53,590 nucleotides of DNA from an uncultured Saprospiraceae bacterium (GCA_937929945.1 CALFUK010000148.1:1-53590), one strand, 5' to 3'; counted from the stretch's first letter, positions 24,660 through 33,558 are shown. Notes: a model not told the origin generated them from the sequence alone. Translations and numbers: made by a program.

Positions 24660-24755
24660 TTACATATCTTCTTTTAATATACCTAAAGCATATAGGAAAT
24701 AAGTGAATAAAGCGGATGTAGCAAAAACAGTTAAAACAAGTAGAAATTCTGCCAT
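24660..24755 (-). CDS. 31-residue single-pass membrane peptide
   Basis: A small open frame, ATG at 24755 and TAA at 24660-24662. It encodes 31 residues: a short acidic start (MAEF), a hydrophobic stretch from about residue 4 to 26 containing LLVLTVFATSALFTYFLYAL, and a charged end (KEDM). This is long enough for one membrane crossing. A strong terminator follows and an A+T-rich leader with a 14-bp inverted repeat precedes it, so it appears to be its own transcription unit. The YFLYAL segment recalls tiny subunits such as KdpF, but no partner genes are nearby. I do not know its function. Confidence 0.5.
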   Translation of the reverse strand: MAEFLLVLTVFATSALFTYFLYALGILKEDM

Positions 24756-25223
24756 ACTTACAGGTTTTGATTGCTCTTAAGATAACTTTAATATTTCAAT
24801 TATACAATAGTTAAGAATAAAATATTGAAATATTAAAATATGGCTAATATAATTTTCCGAAAACTTCTTTTGTAAAATTTAACACTTTATATATGTATCG
24901 TAATCACCATATGATTTGACTAATCATAGCGATAGCTACGATAAGTATTGGCCATTCAGAATCAGACTTCCATTAATTATTGGCATATCCGCAGCGCTAT
25001 CATCCCAGCTTATTAGGGTTTACCTGTGGGTAGAGGCTTCTGCCTGTTCTTATATTTGGTCTGAGAGATATCCGACTTCCTTTTTCGAAAAAAAAACAAC
25101 TGTCCATAGAGACAGCATCCAATATTTAGAAACTTTTTTATCAAACGGAGTAGGGTAGCCTATTGACTCCCCGTTTCAGAGATAAGAAAGCATCTACTGA
25201 TTCATTCAAAATGATACGTTCAA
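24756..25223. other. A+T-rich region between the small peptide gene and the DUF1800 gene
   Basis: About 470 bases between divergent units. It holds the 14-bp inverted repeat near 24800, a TTTTTCGAAAAA palindrome near 25081-25092, CTGTC/GACAG around 25104, and an imperfect hairpin (AAACGGAGT at 25143 with ACTCCCCGTTT at 25166-25176) some 47 bases before the DUF1800 start. An 80-codon open frame at 24916-25158 lacks any recognisable content and is not called. Confidence 0.5.
24787..24837. repeat. 14-bp perfect inverted repeat, A+T-rich
   Basis: TTTAATATTTCAAT (24787-24800) and ATTGAAATATTAAA (24824-24837) are exact complements separated by 23 bases. The spacer contains TATACAATAG, so a promoter-like TATAATTG could lie between the arms on the minus strand. 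It sits 32 to 82 bases before the 31-residue peptide gene and is a candidate operator. Confidence 0.6.
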
Positions 25224-27143
25224 ATGACAAAAAAGACATTACTCTATTTCTGTGTTTCTTTCATCTCTCTCTGCCGCGTGGACTTCTGTCATGCCCAGCA
25301 GACCATCGGCTTGGGCGAGGATGATGGAGTCGTCGTCACGACCAGCTCCAACTCCAATGCCACCGAAGGTGCCAATACCGTATCCAGCGAAGGCTACCTG
25401 CCAAATCTTAATGCTGCCTCCAGATTTCTTGCCCAAGCGGCATTTGGAGGTAGCTATGAAGATATCCAGGTAGTCGCCGCCATCGGTATCGAAGACTGGA
25501 TAGACCAGCAGTATGGCCTACCCAGGCCTTATACCATCATGTCTAAGGTCGTCGGCTACCAAGACTTTAAGAATGCTAATGGCAACGACCCTAACGATGA
25601 CGGTGCTTATGATTATTACTTTGACTTTGCACTATGGAATTACCTCATGACCTCAGAGGATGTGCTGCGACAGCGCATCGCGCTAGCACTGACAGAGTTT
25701 TTCGTGATATCTAGATTTTCAGGCTTCGGAGATAATGCCTATGCCTTCGGGACCTATTATGATATGCTGCTGGACAATGCCTTGGGTAATTACAGGGATA
25801 TATTAGAAGAAGTCACCTATCATCCAGCTATGGGGCAGTACCTCACCTATATGAATAACCCTAAGACGGATGCCAATGCTGGGACTTTCCCAGACGAGAA
25901 TTATGCTAGAGAAGTCATGCAGCTATTCTCCATAGGTCTATGTGAGCTGAATCCTGATGGTAGCTGTCAGACGGATGCCAATGGTGATCCAATACCCACT
26001 TACGATAATGTAGATATTTCTGAATTTGCTAAAATATTCACTGGCTTCACGTGGTATGATTCCTATGGATTTTTTGAAGGACCTGAGGATTACGAGTTGA
26101 CCTACTACAATCGGATGCGGATAGACAATGACTGGCATGAATCAGGCGTCAAAAACTTATTGAATGGACAGTCGACTAACCCAAATTTTTCTGGTACCCA
26201 GGATGTGGACTTTGCACTTGATAATTTATTTAATCATGATAATGTCGGTCCCTTCTTTGGAAAGTTTTTGATCCAACGCCTTGTGACTTCCAATCCAAGT
26301 CCAGCATACGTGGAGCGAGTTACCCAAGCCTTCAATGGGCAAAGCCAATATGGTACTGAGCGAGGTGACATGAAGGCCGTGATCAAGGCCATCCTACTGG
26401 ATGAAGAAGCGAGAAGCTGCTTCGAGGCCGAAGATGATACCTATGGTATGCTGAGAGAACCCTTTAATCGCTATGTGCAGATAGCTAAATCATTTGATTT
26501 TGGCACGGAGTCTGGCGAATTCAGGAATGCTCTATACGAGGTCTATAATTACATCGCTCAGAAACCTTTTAATTCTCCCAGTGTCTTTAATTTTTTTCAG
26601 TCTGACTTTAAACCGATCGGTCGCATAGAAGAAGCTGGCAAGGTGGCACCTGAATTTCAGATTACGAATACAGAGTCCATAGCGGGTTATTTCAGAGGCC
26701 TGAATCGATGGCTGATCAATGATGAGATTGCTGATGAGTGGGGCATCTATTCAGGAGAAGACTATGAGAGTTATGCGGATGAAAGAGGTGACCTGGACCT
26801 GAGCGATGAGGTCACTCTGGCGGAGAATGATAACACCATACCGCTACTCTTAGATCGATTGAATCTCATTCTGGCGCATGGTAAGCTCACTCAGCCCACC
26901 ATCGACGCGATAGCTGATGCACTGATAGAGTTCACCATAGTCAGCCGCGACTGCTTCAATGACTGCCTGCCGTACTGTGCGCCTCCTGGAGATCAGTACT
27001 ACGATCCTGCTTGTGACCCTAATGTGCCACAGCCAGATTGTGTCAGATATTGTGAAGCCGAAAATTCAGATTCGAGACAGATGAGGACCAGGATCGCCAT
27101 CTATTTAGTCATGTCATCACCCGAATATCTAATCAATCGATAA
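25224..27143 (+). CDS. DUF1800 family secreted protein
   Basis: A 639-residue exported protein. The signal peptide ends in CHAQ (about residue 25). The DUF1800 core covers most of the rest, opening with NAASRFLAQAAFGGSYEDI, with VLRQRIALALTEFFVIS and NYAREVMQLFSIGLCEL as the most typical phrases, and ending MSSPEYLIN. The last 100 residues include a cysteine-rich insert (RDCFNDCLPYCAPPG and PDCVRYCEAEN) that looks extra. Function of DUF1800 is not established. It is followed after 20 bases by a DUF1501 gene; the pair is widely conserved, which suggests joint action outside the cytoplasm. Confidence 0.9.
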   Translation: MTKKTLLYFCVSFISLCRVDFCHAQQTIGLGEDDGVVVTTSSNSNATEGANTVSSEGYLPNLNAASRFLAQAAFGGSYEDIQVVAAIGIEDWIDQQYGLPRPYTIMSKVVGYQDFKNANGNDPNDDGAYDYYFDFALWNYLMTSEDVLRQRIALALTEFFVISRFSGFGDNAYAFGTYYDMLLDNALGNYRDILEEVTYHPAMGQYLTYMNNPKTDANAGTFPDENYAREVMQLFSIGLCELNPDGSCQTDANGDPIPTYDNVDISEFAKIFTGFTWYDSYGFFEGPEDYELTYYNRMRIDNDWHESGVKNLLNGQSTNPNFSGTQDVDFALDNLFNHDNVGPFFGKFLIQRLVTSNPSPAYVERVTQAFNGQSQYGTERGDMKAVIKAILLDEEARSCFEAEDDTYGMLREPFNRYVQIAKSFDFGTESGEFRNALYEVYNYIAQKPFNSPSVFNFFQSDFKPIGRIEEAGKVAPEFQITNTESIAGYFRGLNRWLINDEIADEWGIYSGEDYESYADERGDLDLSDEVTLAENDNTIPLLLDRLNLILAHGKLTQPTIDAIADALIEFTIVSRDCFNDCLPYCAPPGDQYYDPACDPNVPQPDCVRYCEAENSDSRQMRTRIAIYLVMSSPEYLINR

Positions 27144-27163
27144 TCCCTAAAAAGATAAATACT

Positions 27164-28624
27164 ATGAGTCATCATCATAAAAAATTCTCTCGAAGAAAAT
27201 TCTTAGGCCAAGCCAGCTGCGCCGCAGTGGGTTCTACCGCCTTCTTATCCTCAGTCCTTAATCTCAGCATGATTAATACCGCTGCTGCCAGGCCTCACAT
27301 CATCGGTTCGCCTAATGACTATAAGGCGATCGTCTGTATCCTGCTGGCAGGTGGAGCAGATTCGCATAATATCTTGGTGCCTAGAGACCAGGCGGAATAT
27401 CAGAATTATCAAAACATCAGAGGAGATCTGGCGCTGCCAGAGATGGTCGATGATGGTAATGGGAATCAGGTTCCTTTTTTTCACTCGATTAACCCCACGA
27501 ATACGTCAAGACAATTTGGCCTGCATCAAGGCATGTCGAATGTGAAAAGTCTTTTTGATGAGGGTAATGCTGCCCTCATAGCCAATATCGGAACGCTCGT
27601 GGAGCCTGTACAGAATAGTGACCAAGTGTATAATGAGTCGAAGCGCCTACCCCTCGGGCTCTACTCTCACGCAGACCAAATCATGCAGTGGCAGACCTCA
27701 GTCCCACAAGATAGGAATGCTCTGGGCGTCGGTGGGCGGATGGCGGATATGCTGAAGGATATGAATACCATTGATGAGATCTCCATGTGTATCTCACTGG
27801 ATGGAAAGAATCGATTTCAGTCGGGTAATTCTGTCGTCGAGTATGCCATCAGCAATGATCCAGATCCAGCAAAGCTGGGTATAGAGCCCATTAATCCTTA
27901 TATGAGAGATGCAGGTCTGCTGACAGACGTCAGAAACGAAGCGATTAATAATATTGTAGAAGAGTCTTATGCTAATATCTTCCAAGACACTTATGCGGAT
28001 TTGACACAGCAGTCCATCGATGCGGTCAATATATTTAAGCAGGCACTGGAAAAAAAGCCATCCATTCCGACAGTATTTTCTGACTCGATACTCAGCCAAG
28101 ACATGAGAATGATCGCAGACGTGATCAGTGCTCAGAATAATCTGGGCGCTAATCGGCAGATCTTCTTCACCACATTTGGTGGGTGGGATCATCATGATGA
28201 GGTGCTCAATGCACAGCAGGGTATGCTACCAGTGCTGGATAATGCACTCGGAGAATTTTACAGCGCCATGGGAAATCTGAATCGACAAGATGATGTCACT
28301 GTCTTGACCATCTCGGACTTTGGACGGACACTTACCTCTAATGGTAATGGCTCTGATCACGCCTGGGGAGGTAACAGCATCGTGATGGGCGGTGCGCTTA
28401 ATGGACAGCGAGTACTGGGAGACTACCCCGACCTGACGCTTAATAATGATTTGAATCTCGATGAGAGAGGGAGGATGATTCCGACCACCTCCGTGGATGA
28501 GCTGTATGCTGATATCGCGCTGTGGTTTGGCGTATCACCGAATGACTTAGATTATGTCCTGCCTAATCTTGCCAATTTTTATTCTTATGACCCTAATAAT
28601 GCACCCTTAGGTCTTTTCAGCTAA
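27164..28624 (+). CDS. DUF1501 family protein with Tat signal
   Basis: A 486-residue protein. The N-terminus has a twin-arginine signal, FSRRKFLGQASCAAVGS, followed by a hydrophobic stretch and a cleavage-like AAARP, so Tat export is likely; TatC is encoded at the left end of the window. The rest is DUF1501, a family related to alkaline-phosphatase or sulphatase folds (opening VCILLAGGADSHNILVPRD, middle FFTTFGGWDHHDEVLN, late ISDFGRTLTSNGNGSDHAWGG). His, Asp and Gly-rich motifs could bind metal, but catalytic activity is not shown. It lies 20 bases after DUF1800 and 22 before the next gene, a likely operon. Confidence 0.9.
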   Translation: MSHHHKKFSRRKFLGQASCAAVGSTAFLSSVLNLSMINTAAARPHIIGSPNDYKAIVCILLAGGADSHNILVPRDQAEYQNYQNIRGDLALPEMVDDGNGNQVPFFHSINPTNTSRQFGLHQGMSNVKSLFDEGNAALIANIGTLVEPVQNSDQVYNESKRLPLGLYSHADQIMQWQTSVPQDRNALGVGGRMADMLKDMNTIDEISMCISLDGKNRFQSGNSVVEYAISNDPDPAKLGIEPINPYMRDAGLLTDVRNEAINNIVEESYANIFQDTYADLTQQSIDAVNIFKQALEKKPSIPTVFSDSILSQDMRMIADVISAQNNLGANRQIFFTTFGGWDHHDEVLNAQQGMLPVLDNALGEFYSAMGNLNRQDDVTVLTISDFGRTLTSNGNGSDHAWGGNSIVMGGALNGQRVLGDYPDLTLNNDLNLDERGRMIPTTSVDELYADIALWFGVSPNDLDYVLPNLANFYSYDPNNAPLGLFS

Positions 28625-28646
28625 TTCAAAAAAAAACGCACATCAA

Positions 28647-31040
28647 ATGATGAAATACATATACCTCATACTGATATTCTCTGCTTGCTCCTTAGCGAAG
28701 GCGGACGCACAATGCGTTGGAACTGAAGGTCAGGTCACTTGGAAGTATTGGGGCGATCAGCCCCTCTATGGTTTTGATTATTTTTATTCTGATCCGTCCT
28801 ATCCGAATGGTCCAGATATCACCAAGACCCTTTTTTCTATGGCTACACCTTTCAATTATGGATCTAATTTTGGGTCAGTGACAGCAGGCTTTATTCAGGT
28901 ACCACAGTCTGGTCCAGTCACCTTCAATGTCACTGGTGATGATAACACTGTATTCTATTTGAGTACGAATGCTACTGCGGCGAATCTCGTGCAGCGTGCC
29001 TATGTAGAAGAATGGACGAGCAGGGATGAACATGAGAAATTTCAGGCTCAGACTTCAGCGGTCATCTCTTTGACAGCAGGCCAATATTATTACTTTGAGC
29101 TGCATCACATAGAAGGTGGAGGCGGTGATCACGCAGGACTACACTGGAAAACTAATTTTATCTCTCAGACAGAATGGACCACTGTCACCTCTCAGTATCT
29201 AGCGGATATCTGTGATGCTCCCTGTCCTCCAGAAGGCACCAGATGTAATGATGGTGATGCCAGCACCAGAGATGATATCCAAGATGGTAACTGTAACTGT
29301 GTCGGTATACCCACCACTCAGAATAGCTGCGTAGGTGAGCGAGCACAGGTGGAGGCATACTTCTACGATGACATCACAGGTGGAGAGTTGAGCCAGCTAT
29401 ACAATGATCCTGATTATCCCACTATGCCTGATCGGCTCGAGGTGAATGCTACTGGTCTTTACATCGACTGGAATGAAAATATAGTCAATTATGGCTCTTT
29501 GATCCAAGGCTATCTCACCGTCCCGCGCACAGGTGACTACACCTTTGATATCACGGGGAATTATGAAGTTAAATTTATGCTGAGCAGTGACGATTCACCT
29601 GCTAATATTTCGACGACTATAGAGACTTTGGGTAGTACCAATCCCTTTGATCATGATTTGCCTCAGTTCAATGGATCTCAGGTATCATCGACACTGAGTC
29701 TGCAGAAAGGCCAGTATTATTATTACGAGGTACATCATAAAGTGCCGAGCTGGGCTCCGCGATTCTCTGTATTCTGGAAGACAGCTCATCTGGGTGACGA
29801 TGAGTGGCATCGCATACCCTCCATGCACCTGTATGACTATAGCTGTGAGCTGGCATGTCTGCCAGCAGGTCAGGCCTGTAATGATGGTAATCCGCAGACT
29901 GCCATGGACCAGATCGTAAACTGCGACTGCACAGGGACGCCCTGTGGAGCTAATACGGGTGTGCCCTGTGATGATGCCTCAGCGGACTACGTAGACTATC
30001 CTTACTGTGAGACTTCTTATGAGCTGGATAATCGGCCAGATGATGGCTGGCTATCCTGTGTAGCAAGTGATAACCCGTATATCCCTGCCAGATCTGGTAA
30101 GCACTGGATTCACTATGATCTGGGGGATGAATATCGCGTGAATGACATCCATATCTGGAACTACAATGTACCAGGTCTGACGAATAGAGGCTTCCAGCTG
30201 GTCATGGTCGACTACTCCTTAGATGGTGTCACCTGGACGAATCTGAATACTTTCAGCTGGAATCAAGCATCAGGAAGTCAGGGCTATTCGGGCTTCAGCG
30301 GACCAGACCTTAATGGCGAATCTGCGAGATACATCATGTTCACTTCATTGGATCCTCCATCTAGCTGTAGGGGCATCAGCAAGGCTGTCTTCAATGTAGA
30401 GTCTTGTCCAGACCGAGGCACACCTTGTGATGATCGTGTAGTACAGACTGTGAATGATCACTATGATAGTCAATGTCAATGTAGAGGCTATCTGCCAGGA
30501 GATCTCGACTGCGTGATTGATACATTATTTGTGAATCAGAATGAAGTATCGCCCAATACCTATCATGCGATCAAAGCATTGATTTCTGAAGACGAAATTT
30601 TACAGAGTACCGATATCAATTATCGAGCTGGCATGGAGATCATTCTGGGTGCTGGATTCGAGGTGAGAGGTGGCGCAGAATTTCTTGCTGAGATCGAAGA
30701 CTGTGGAGGAGCCGCGCTACTGCCTGTGGCTCAGGTCAGTAAGAAGAGTGGGGCATCACTGCTTAGATCTATCAATAAGCGAGCTGAGAGTCTATCCGTC
30801 TACGCCTTAGATGATTCTGATGTGCAGACCATCCACATCTATATACCTGAAGCGACCACCGTAAAATTAGAGATCATAGATCAAGCGTCTAATGTCGTCG
30901 CCACCTTACTGGCGCATCATCTTGATAATTACGGTGATAAATATAAGCGAGTACAGACTCACAAGCTCTCACCAGGTATCTACCTAGCCAAGATGACTAC
31001 GGAGAATAATACCATAACTCAAAAAATGACAGTGCTGTAA
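28647..31040 (+). CDS. PA14-like and discoidin-like secreted protein with type A sorting domain
   Basis: A 797-residue secreted protein. Signal peptide to about residue 22 (KADAQ). Two PA14-like domains follow (about residues 25-188 and 228-400), each with a phrase such as GFIQVPQSGPVTFNVTGDD. Cysteine-rich linkers recur (GTRCNDGDASTRDD and GQACNDGNPQTAMD). A discoidin or F5/8-like domain (about 445-585) contains HWIHYDLGDEYRVNDI. A short domain resembling the 3-coathanger stack (about 625-685, GAGFEVRGGAEFLAEI) precedes a type A sorting signal ending NNTITQKMTVL. PA14 and discoidin modules often bind glycans. Third gene of the DUF1800-DUF1501 run, ended by a terminator. Confidence 0.85.
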   Translation: MMKYIYLILIFSACSLAKADAQCVGTEGQVTWKYWGDQPLYGFDYFYSDPSYPNGPDITKTLFSMATPFNYGSNFGSVTAGFIQVPQSGPVTFNVTGDDNTVFYLSTNATAANLVQRAYVEEWTSRDEHEKFQAQTSAVISLTAGQYYYFELHHIEGGGGDHAGLHWKTNFISQTEWTTVTSQYLADICDAPCPPEGTRCNDGDASTRDDIQDGNCNCVGIPTTQNSCVGERAQVEAYFYDDITGGELSQLYNDPDYPTMPDRLEVNATGLYIDWNENIVNYGSLIQGYLTVPRTGDYTFDITGNYEVKFMLSSDDSPANISTTIETLGSTNPFDHDLPQFNGSQVSSTLSLQKGQYYYYEVHHKVPSWAPRFSVFWKTAHLGDDEWHRIPSMHLYDYSCELACLPAGQACNDGNPQTAMDQIVNCDCTGTPCGANTGVPCDDASADYVDYPYCETSYELDNRPDDGWLSCVASDNPYIPARSGKHWIHYDLGDEYRVNDIHIWNYNVPGLTNRGFQLVMVDYSLDGVTWTNLNTFSWNQASGSQGYSGFSGPDLNGESARYIMFTSLDPPSSCRGISKAVFNVESCPDRGTPCDDRVVQTVNDHYDSQCQCRGYLPGDLDCVIDTLFVNQNEVSPNTYHAIKALISEDEILQSTDINYRAGMEIILGAGFEVRGGAEFLAEIEDCGGAALLPVAQVSKKSGASLLRSINKRAESLSVYALDDSDVQTIHIYIPEATTVKLEIIDQASNVVATLLAHHLDNYGDKYKRVQTHKLSPGIYLAKMTTENNTITQKMTVL

Positions 31041-31080
31041 GAGCGATGGAGTAAAATCAATAAAATATTCTCGTAAGCTG

Positions 31081-31115
31081 AAAGGCGCTTTTGCTTCCGC
31101 CGGAAGTGCCTTTTT
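31081..31115 (+). terminator. Rho-independent terminator of the DUF1800-DUF1501 operon
   Basis: AAAGGCGCTT (31081-31090) pairs with AAGTGCCTTT (31104-31113) with one G-T pair, followed by a T run to 31115. The loop itself can pair further (CTTCC with GGAAG). It lies 40 bases after the stop of the PA14-like gene. Confidence 0.75.
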
Positions 31116-31132
31116 CTTGTGCACATCTCTGG

Positions 31133-31455
31133 TCAGAATATCCCTAATTTTGGGGATACTTCTTCAGCTCGGAATAGCATATCTTTAAGGGTGCCAATTT
31201 TGATAACAATTCCCCTAAGGTAGAAGGTGGAGTCGGGTAGTGGCTTCACCAACTTTTGACTCTCATAAGAGATATAAAATGCATAGCGCTTTGGTGAAAT
31301 GGGGCTTCAGCAAGTATGCCTTTATTCAGCTTTTGCACGTCCAGTATGGGCAGCTGCAGAGATGAGAAAAGATGATTTTCTTCTTCACCTTTAGGCGTTT
31401 TTACAACGCTTGAATAATTAGTTTCTTTCTCAAAATAAGGTATGCTGCGAAGCTG
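31133..31455 (-). pseudogene. Frameshifted remnant of an unrecognised coding sequence
   Basis: On the minus strand, an open frame without a start codon runs on directly and in frame after the TAG of the metzincin gene. It reads IPYFEKETNYSSVVKTP and LQLPILDVQKLNKGILAEAP. At about 31306, within GCCCC, a single missing C would move it into a second frame, ISPKRYAFYISYESQKL, then FYLRGIVIKIGTLKDML and SPKLGIF, ending TGA at 31133-31135. Each half looks protein-like and each frame stops soon beyond the join. Read straight, the first frame ends TGA at 31246-31248. Either a gene that decayed, a sequencing indel, or a chance reading; I do not recognise the protein. Confidence 0.45.
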
Positions 31456-32211
31456 CTAATTGAGAATGTGTCCGATCTCCTTAACAAGATAACCTCTGAA
31501 TCTCAAGGCGAAATCTCTCATTGATTCCAGCTGTTCAGCAGTGAAGCGGTCTACATTGACTCCATAGGTCATATGGTTGTTTTCCTTGGTGCTGGAGGTA
31601 TGCAGTCCGAGAAGTTCTTTGTCAATGTGATTCATCTCCCAGGGATGCCGCAGGCCCAGGAAGTGCCCCATCTCATGGACCAGCGTACTCTTATCGATCA
31701 GACCAGGATATGCCATAAATATTCGATCAAATTTCGGTGAATTGTGGCTGTAGCTTTTCTGGCGTGCCCTCAGGATCGGGGTGAATCCCATCAATGCCGA
31801 CTGTTGTCCAGGCTGAGCGTATGTCTCAAAAATGAAGATATTGATAGCGCCTTTTTTCTCCACGGGGTCGAGCAGGTCATTGATCATCCCAGTCTTTCGA
31901 CGAAAAAAATCTGTGTGCATATCGGGGAGGTAGGCGTGATTTTCATCCATGATCAACTCATGAATAATGAATTTCACTTTACCCTCGAATTCTTGATTTA
32001 GGTATTCTACATTCTCTCCGATCTGGATGGTGATGTTCTCATCGACGGAGTCTTTGCCCATCATATAGAAATTTAACTTGAGGGTCGGTATCTCATACCA
32101 TATCTTTTCGGTTGAGTCTAGGTGGGTGACTGATTGTGCTCCTGCATATTCATAAGATAATAGTAATAGCAGAAATGTAAAGAAGGGGATGATATGTAGT
32201 AGAGTTCTCAA
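31456..32211 (-). CDS. Secreted metzincin-type zinc metalloprotease
   Basis: A 251-residue exported protein. The signal peptide ends in YAGAQ (about residue 26). The zinc motif HEMGHFLGLRH matches HExxHxxGxxH, with the catalytic Glu, and a later methionine in NNHMTYG fits the Met-turn of metzincins; it is closest in feel to the pappalysin (M43) group. The preceding beta strand and GAINIFIFETY-like segment also fit. No T9SS sorting domain is present, so periplasmic or outer-membrane attachment is possible. The start is TTG. The open frame of a remnant continues past its TAG, so a longer ancestor cannot be excluded. Confidence 0.82.
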   Translation of the reverse strand: MRTLLHIIPFFTFLLLLLSYEYAGAQSVTHLDSTEKIWYEIPTLKLNFYMMGKDSVDENITIQIGENVEYLNQEFEGKVKFIIHELIMDENHAYLPDMHTDFFRRKTGMINDLLDPVEKKGAINIFIFETYAQPGQQSALMGFTPILRARQKSYSHNSPKFDRIFMAYPGLIDKSTLVHEMGHFLGLRHPWEMNHIDKELLGLHTSSTKENNHMTYGVNVDRFTAEQLESMRDFALRFRGYLVKEIGHILN

Positions 32212-32265
32212 AGTCTATAATATCAACAGTGTAATACCTCGAAATAGTATAGGGCTTACCATAAC

Positions 32266-33558
32266 TTATCCGTGATTAGAGAAGCCTACATGATAGTTTG
32301 GCATAGATGCGACGAAGAAAAATAGGATGACACCTGCGACTAGCCCGATGCCAAATAAGGCCAGCGATATGCGGATGTGTTTGTATTTCCGACTCAGTAT
32401 TTGTCCCATGAAATATTGGTCTCTGATCATGGAGGTGTAGAGATAGTCGCTGTCATTGAGCATCTGTAGCATGCCCCAGTTATAGTCTCTGAATCCCATG
32501 TTGTAATAATTGCCAAAGTAGAGGAGATTCCCTTTCTTTTCACGGATTTCTTGCTCGGTGAATTCTCCATGTGATTTGCCAGGGGTAATCGCGATTAAGG
32601 CGAAGACAATGGAGGCGATCGAAGTGATCAGCACCAGGAGGATAGGAGAGTTATGGATGCAGAAGGTCTGTATCTGACCGATCACTCTGCTGAGGATCAG
32701 TGATAGGATGATCGCATTGATGGAGATCATAATATTAGCCTTGCGATCCACCATCTGGTTTAGCGTGTAGTGATTTCTGGAAGTGGTGCGAAACATCGTC
32801 TGGATTCCTCTCTCATCTCGGCCCTTGACAGATTTGAGATTTTTCTTCAGTTTTTTGAATTCTGCATCGCTGATGGCGAGTTCTTTTTTTATCGCCTGTG
32901 ATTCACTCTTGTCTAAGTCCTTTCTGTCTTTTTCCACCTTTTGGACGAGTAACTCTTTTTTTGGTCTGAGGGTGGTCTGGCCATAATCAGTGTAGTATTC
33001 GTGATTCTGTAGATAACTGAGTAGCGCGTCGTAGAATCCGATTTTATTCACCGTAAGTGCCCCTGTGAGCAGCAGCTCCTGGTACCTGAGTTCCAGTCTT
33101 TTTTTACCTTTTTTAGAAGCTAATTCTATGGTCACAGCATCGGCCAGTATCTTACCCAGTTTTGTCTCGGGCGGCTGAAATGGTGATGCATCTTCGATCG
33201 TGTTGATGACCGCTTGCATCCGATCAGGGGGATAAGTGATGCTTTCTAAATAGTCCAGGCCCAATCTCTCAGAGCATTTGGAGCACATCAGAAACAAGTC
33301 TTTGGAATCTTCTACTTTATTCCACTGGTCTAACTCTTTGAATCCAATCGTATTGAGCCATGCTGCGATGACTACGATTTCTTTTTCTTCTGGGCTCAGT
33401 TGTTCGGCTTCGGCGATCAGTTTGACACCGCTGACTACAGTATGCGCATGCTCGATATCATGGAATACGAGTTTATCTGAGAATTCTGTCGTGATGATTC
33501 TCGTGGCATATAGCTCTACCTTATCTAAATAATTGACGATGGTGGTTTGTTGTGTCAT
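32266..33558 (-). CDS. Degenerate HD domain fused to a PycTM-like membrane domain
   Basis: A 430-residue protein. Residues about 1-190 resemble an HD phosphohydrolase domain: FHDIEHAHTVV holds the first His, and Asp140 matches a later metal residue, but the HD dyad itself, expected at residues 69-70 in AAWLNTIGF, is Asn-Thr. Residues about 195-255 are a charged coiled-coil. The C-terminal part has NHYTLNQMVDRKANIMISINAIILSL and two membrane segments followed by GNYYNMGFRDYNWGML, then a last membrane segment; this is the fold (formerly DUF5706) found in Pycsar effectors. Such HD fusions are frequent in Bacteroidota. No pyrimidine cyclase gene is nearby, so a Pycsar system is not shown. Confidence 0.82.
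   Translation of the reverse strand: MTQQTTIVNYLDKVELYATRIITTEFSDKLVFHDIEHAHTVVSGVKLIAEAEQLSPEEKEIVVIAAWLNTIGFKELDQWNKVEDSKDLFLMCSKCSERLGLDYLESITYPPDRMQAVINTIEDASPFQPPETKLGKILADAVTIELASKKGKKRLELRYQELLLTGALTVNKIGFYDALLSYLQNHEYYTDYGQTTLRPKKELLVQKVEKDRKDLDKSESQAIKKELAISDAEFKKLKKNLKSVKGRDERGIQTMFRTTSRNHYTLNQMVDRKANIMISINAIILSLILSRVIGQIQTFCIHNSPILLVLITSIASIVFALIAITPGKSHGEFTEQEIREKKGNLLYFGNYYNMGFRDYNWGMLQMLNDSDYLYTSMIRDQYFMGQILSRKYKHIRISLALFGIGLVAGVILFFFVASMPNYHVGFSNHG

Noticed and set aside
24916-25158. 80-codon plus-strand frame before the DUF1800 gene
   Set aside because: Composition is unlike the neighbouring genes, it contains long A runs, and I recognise no motif or membrane pattern of a real protein.
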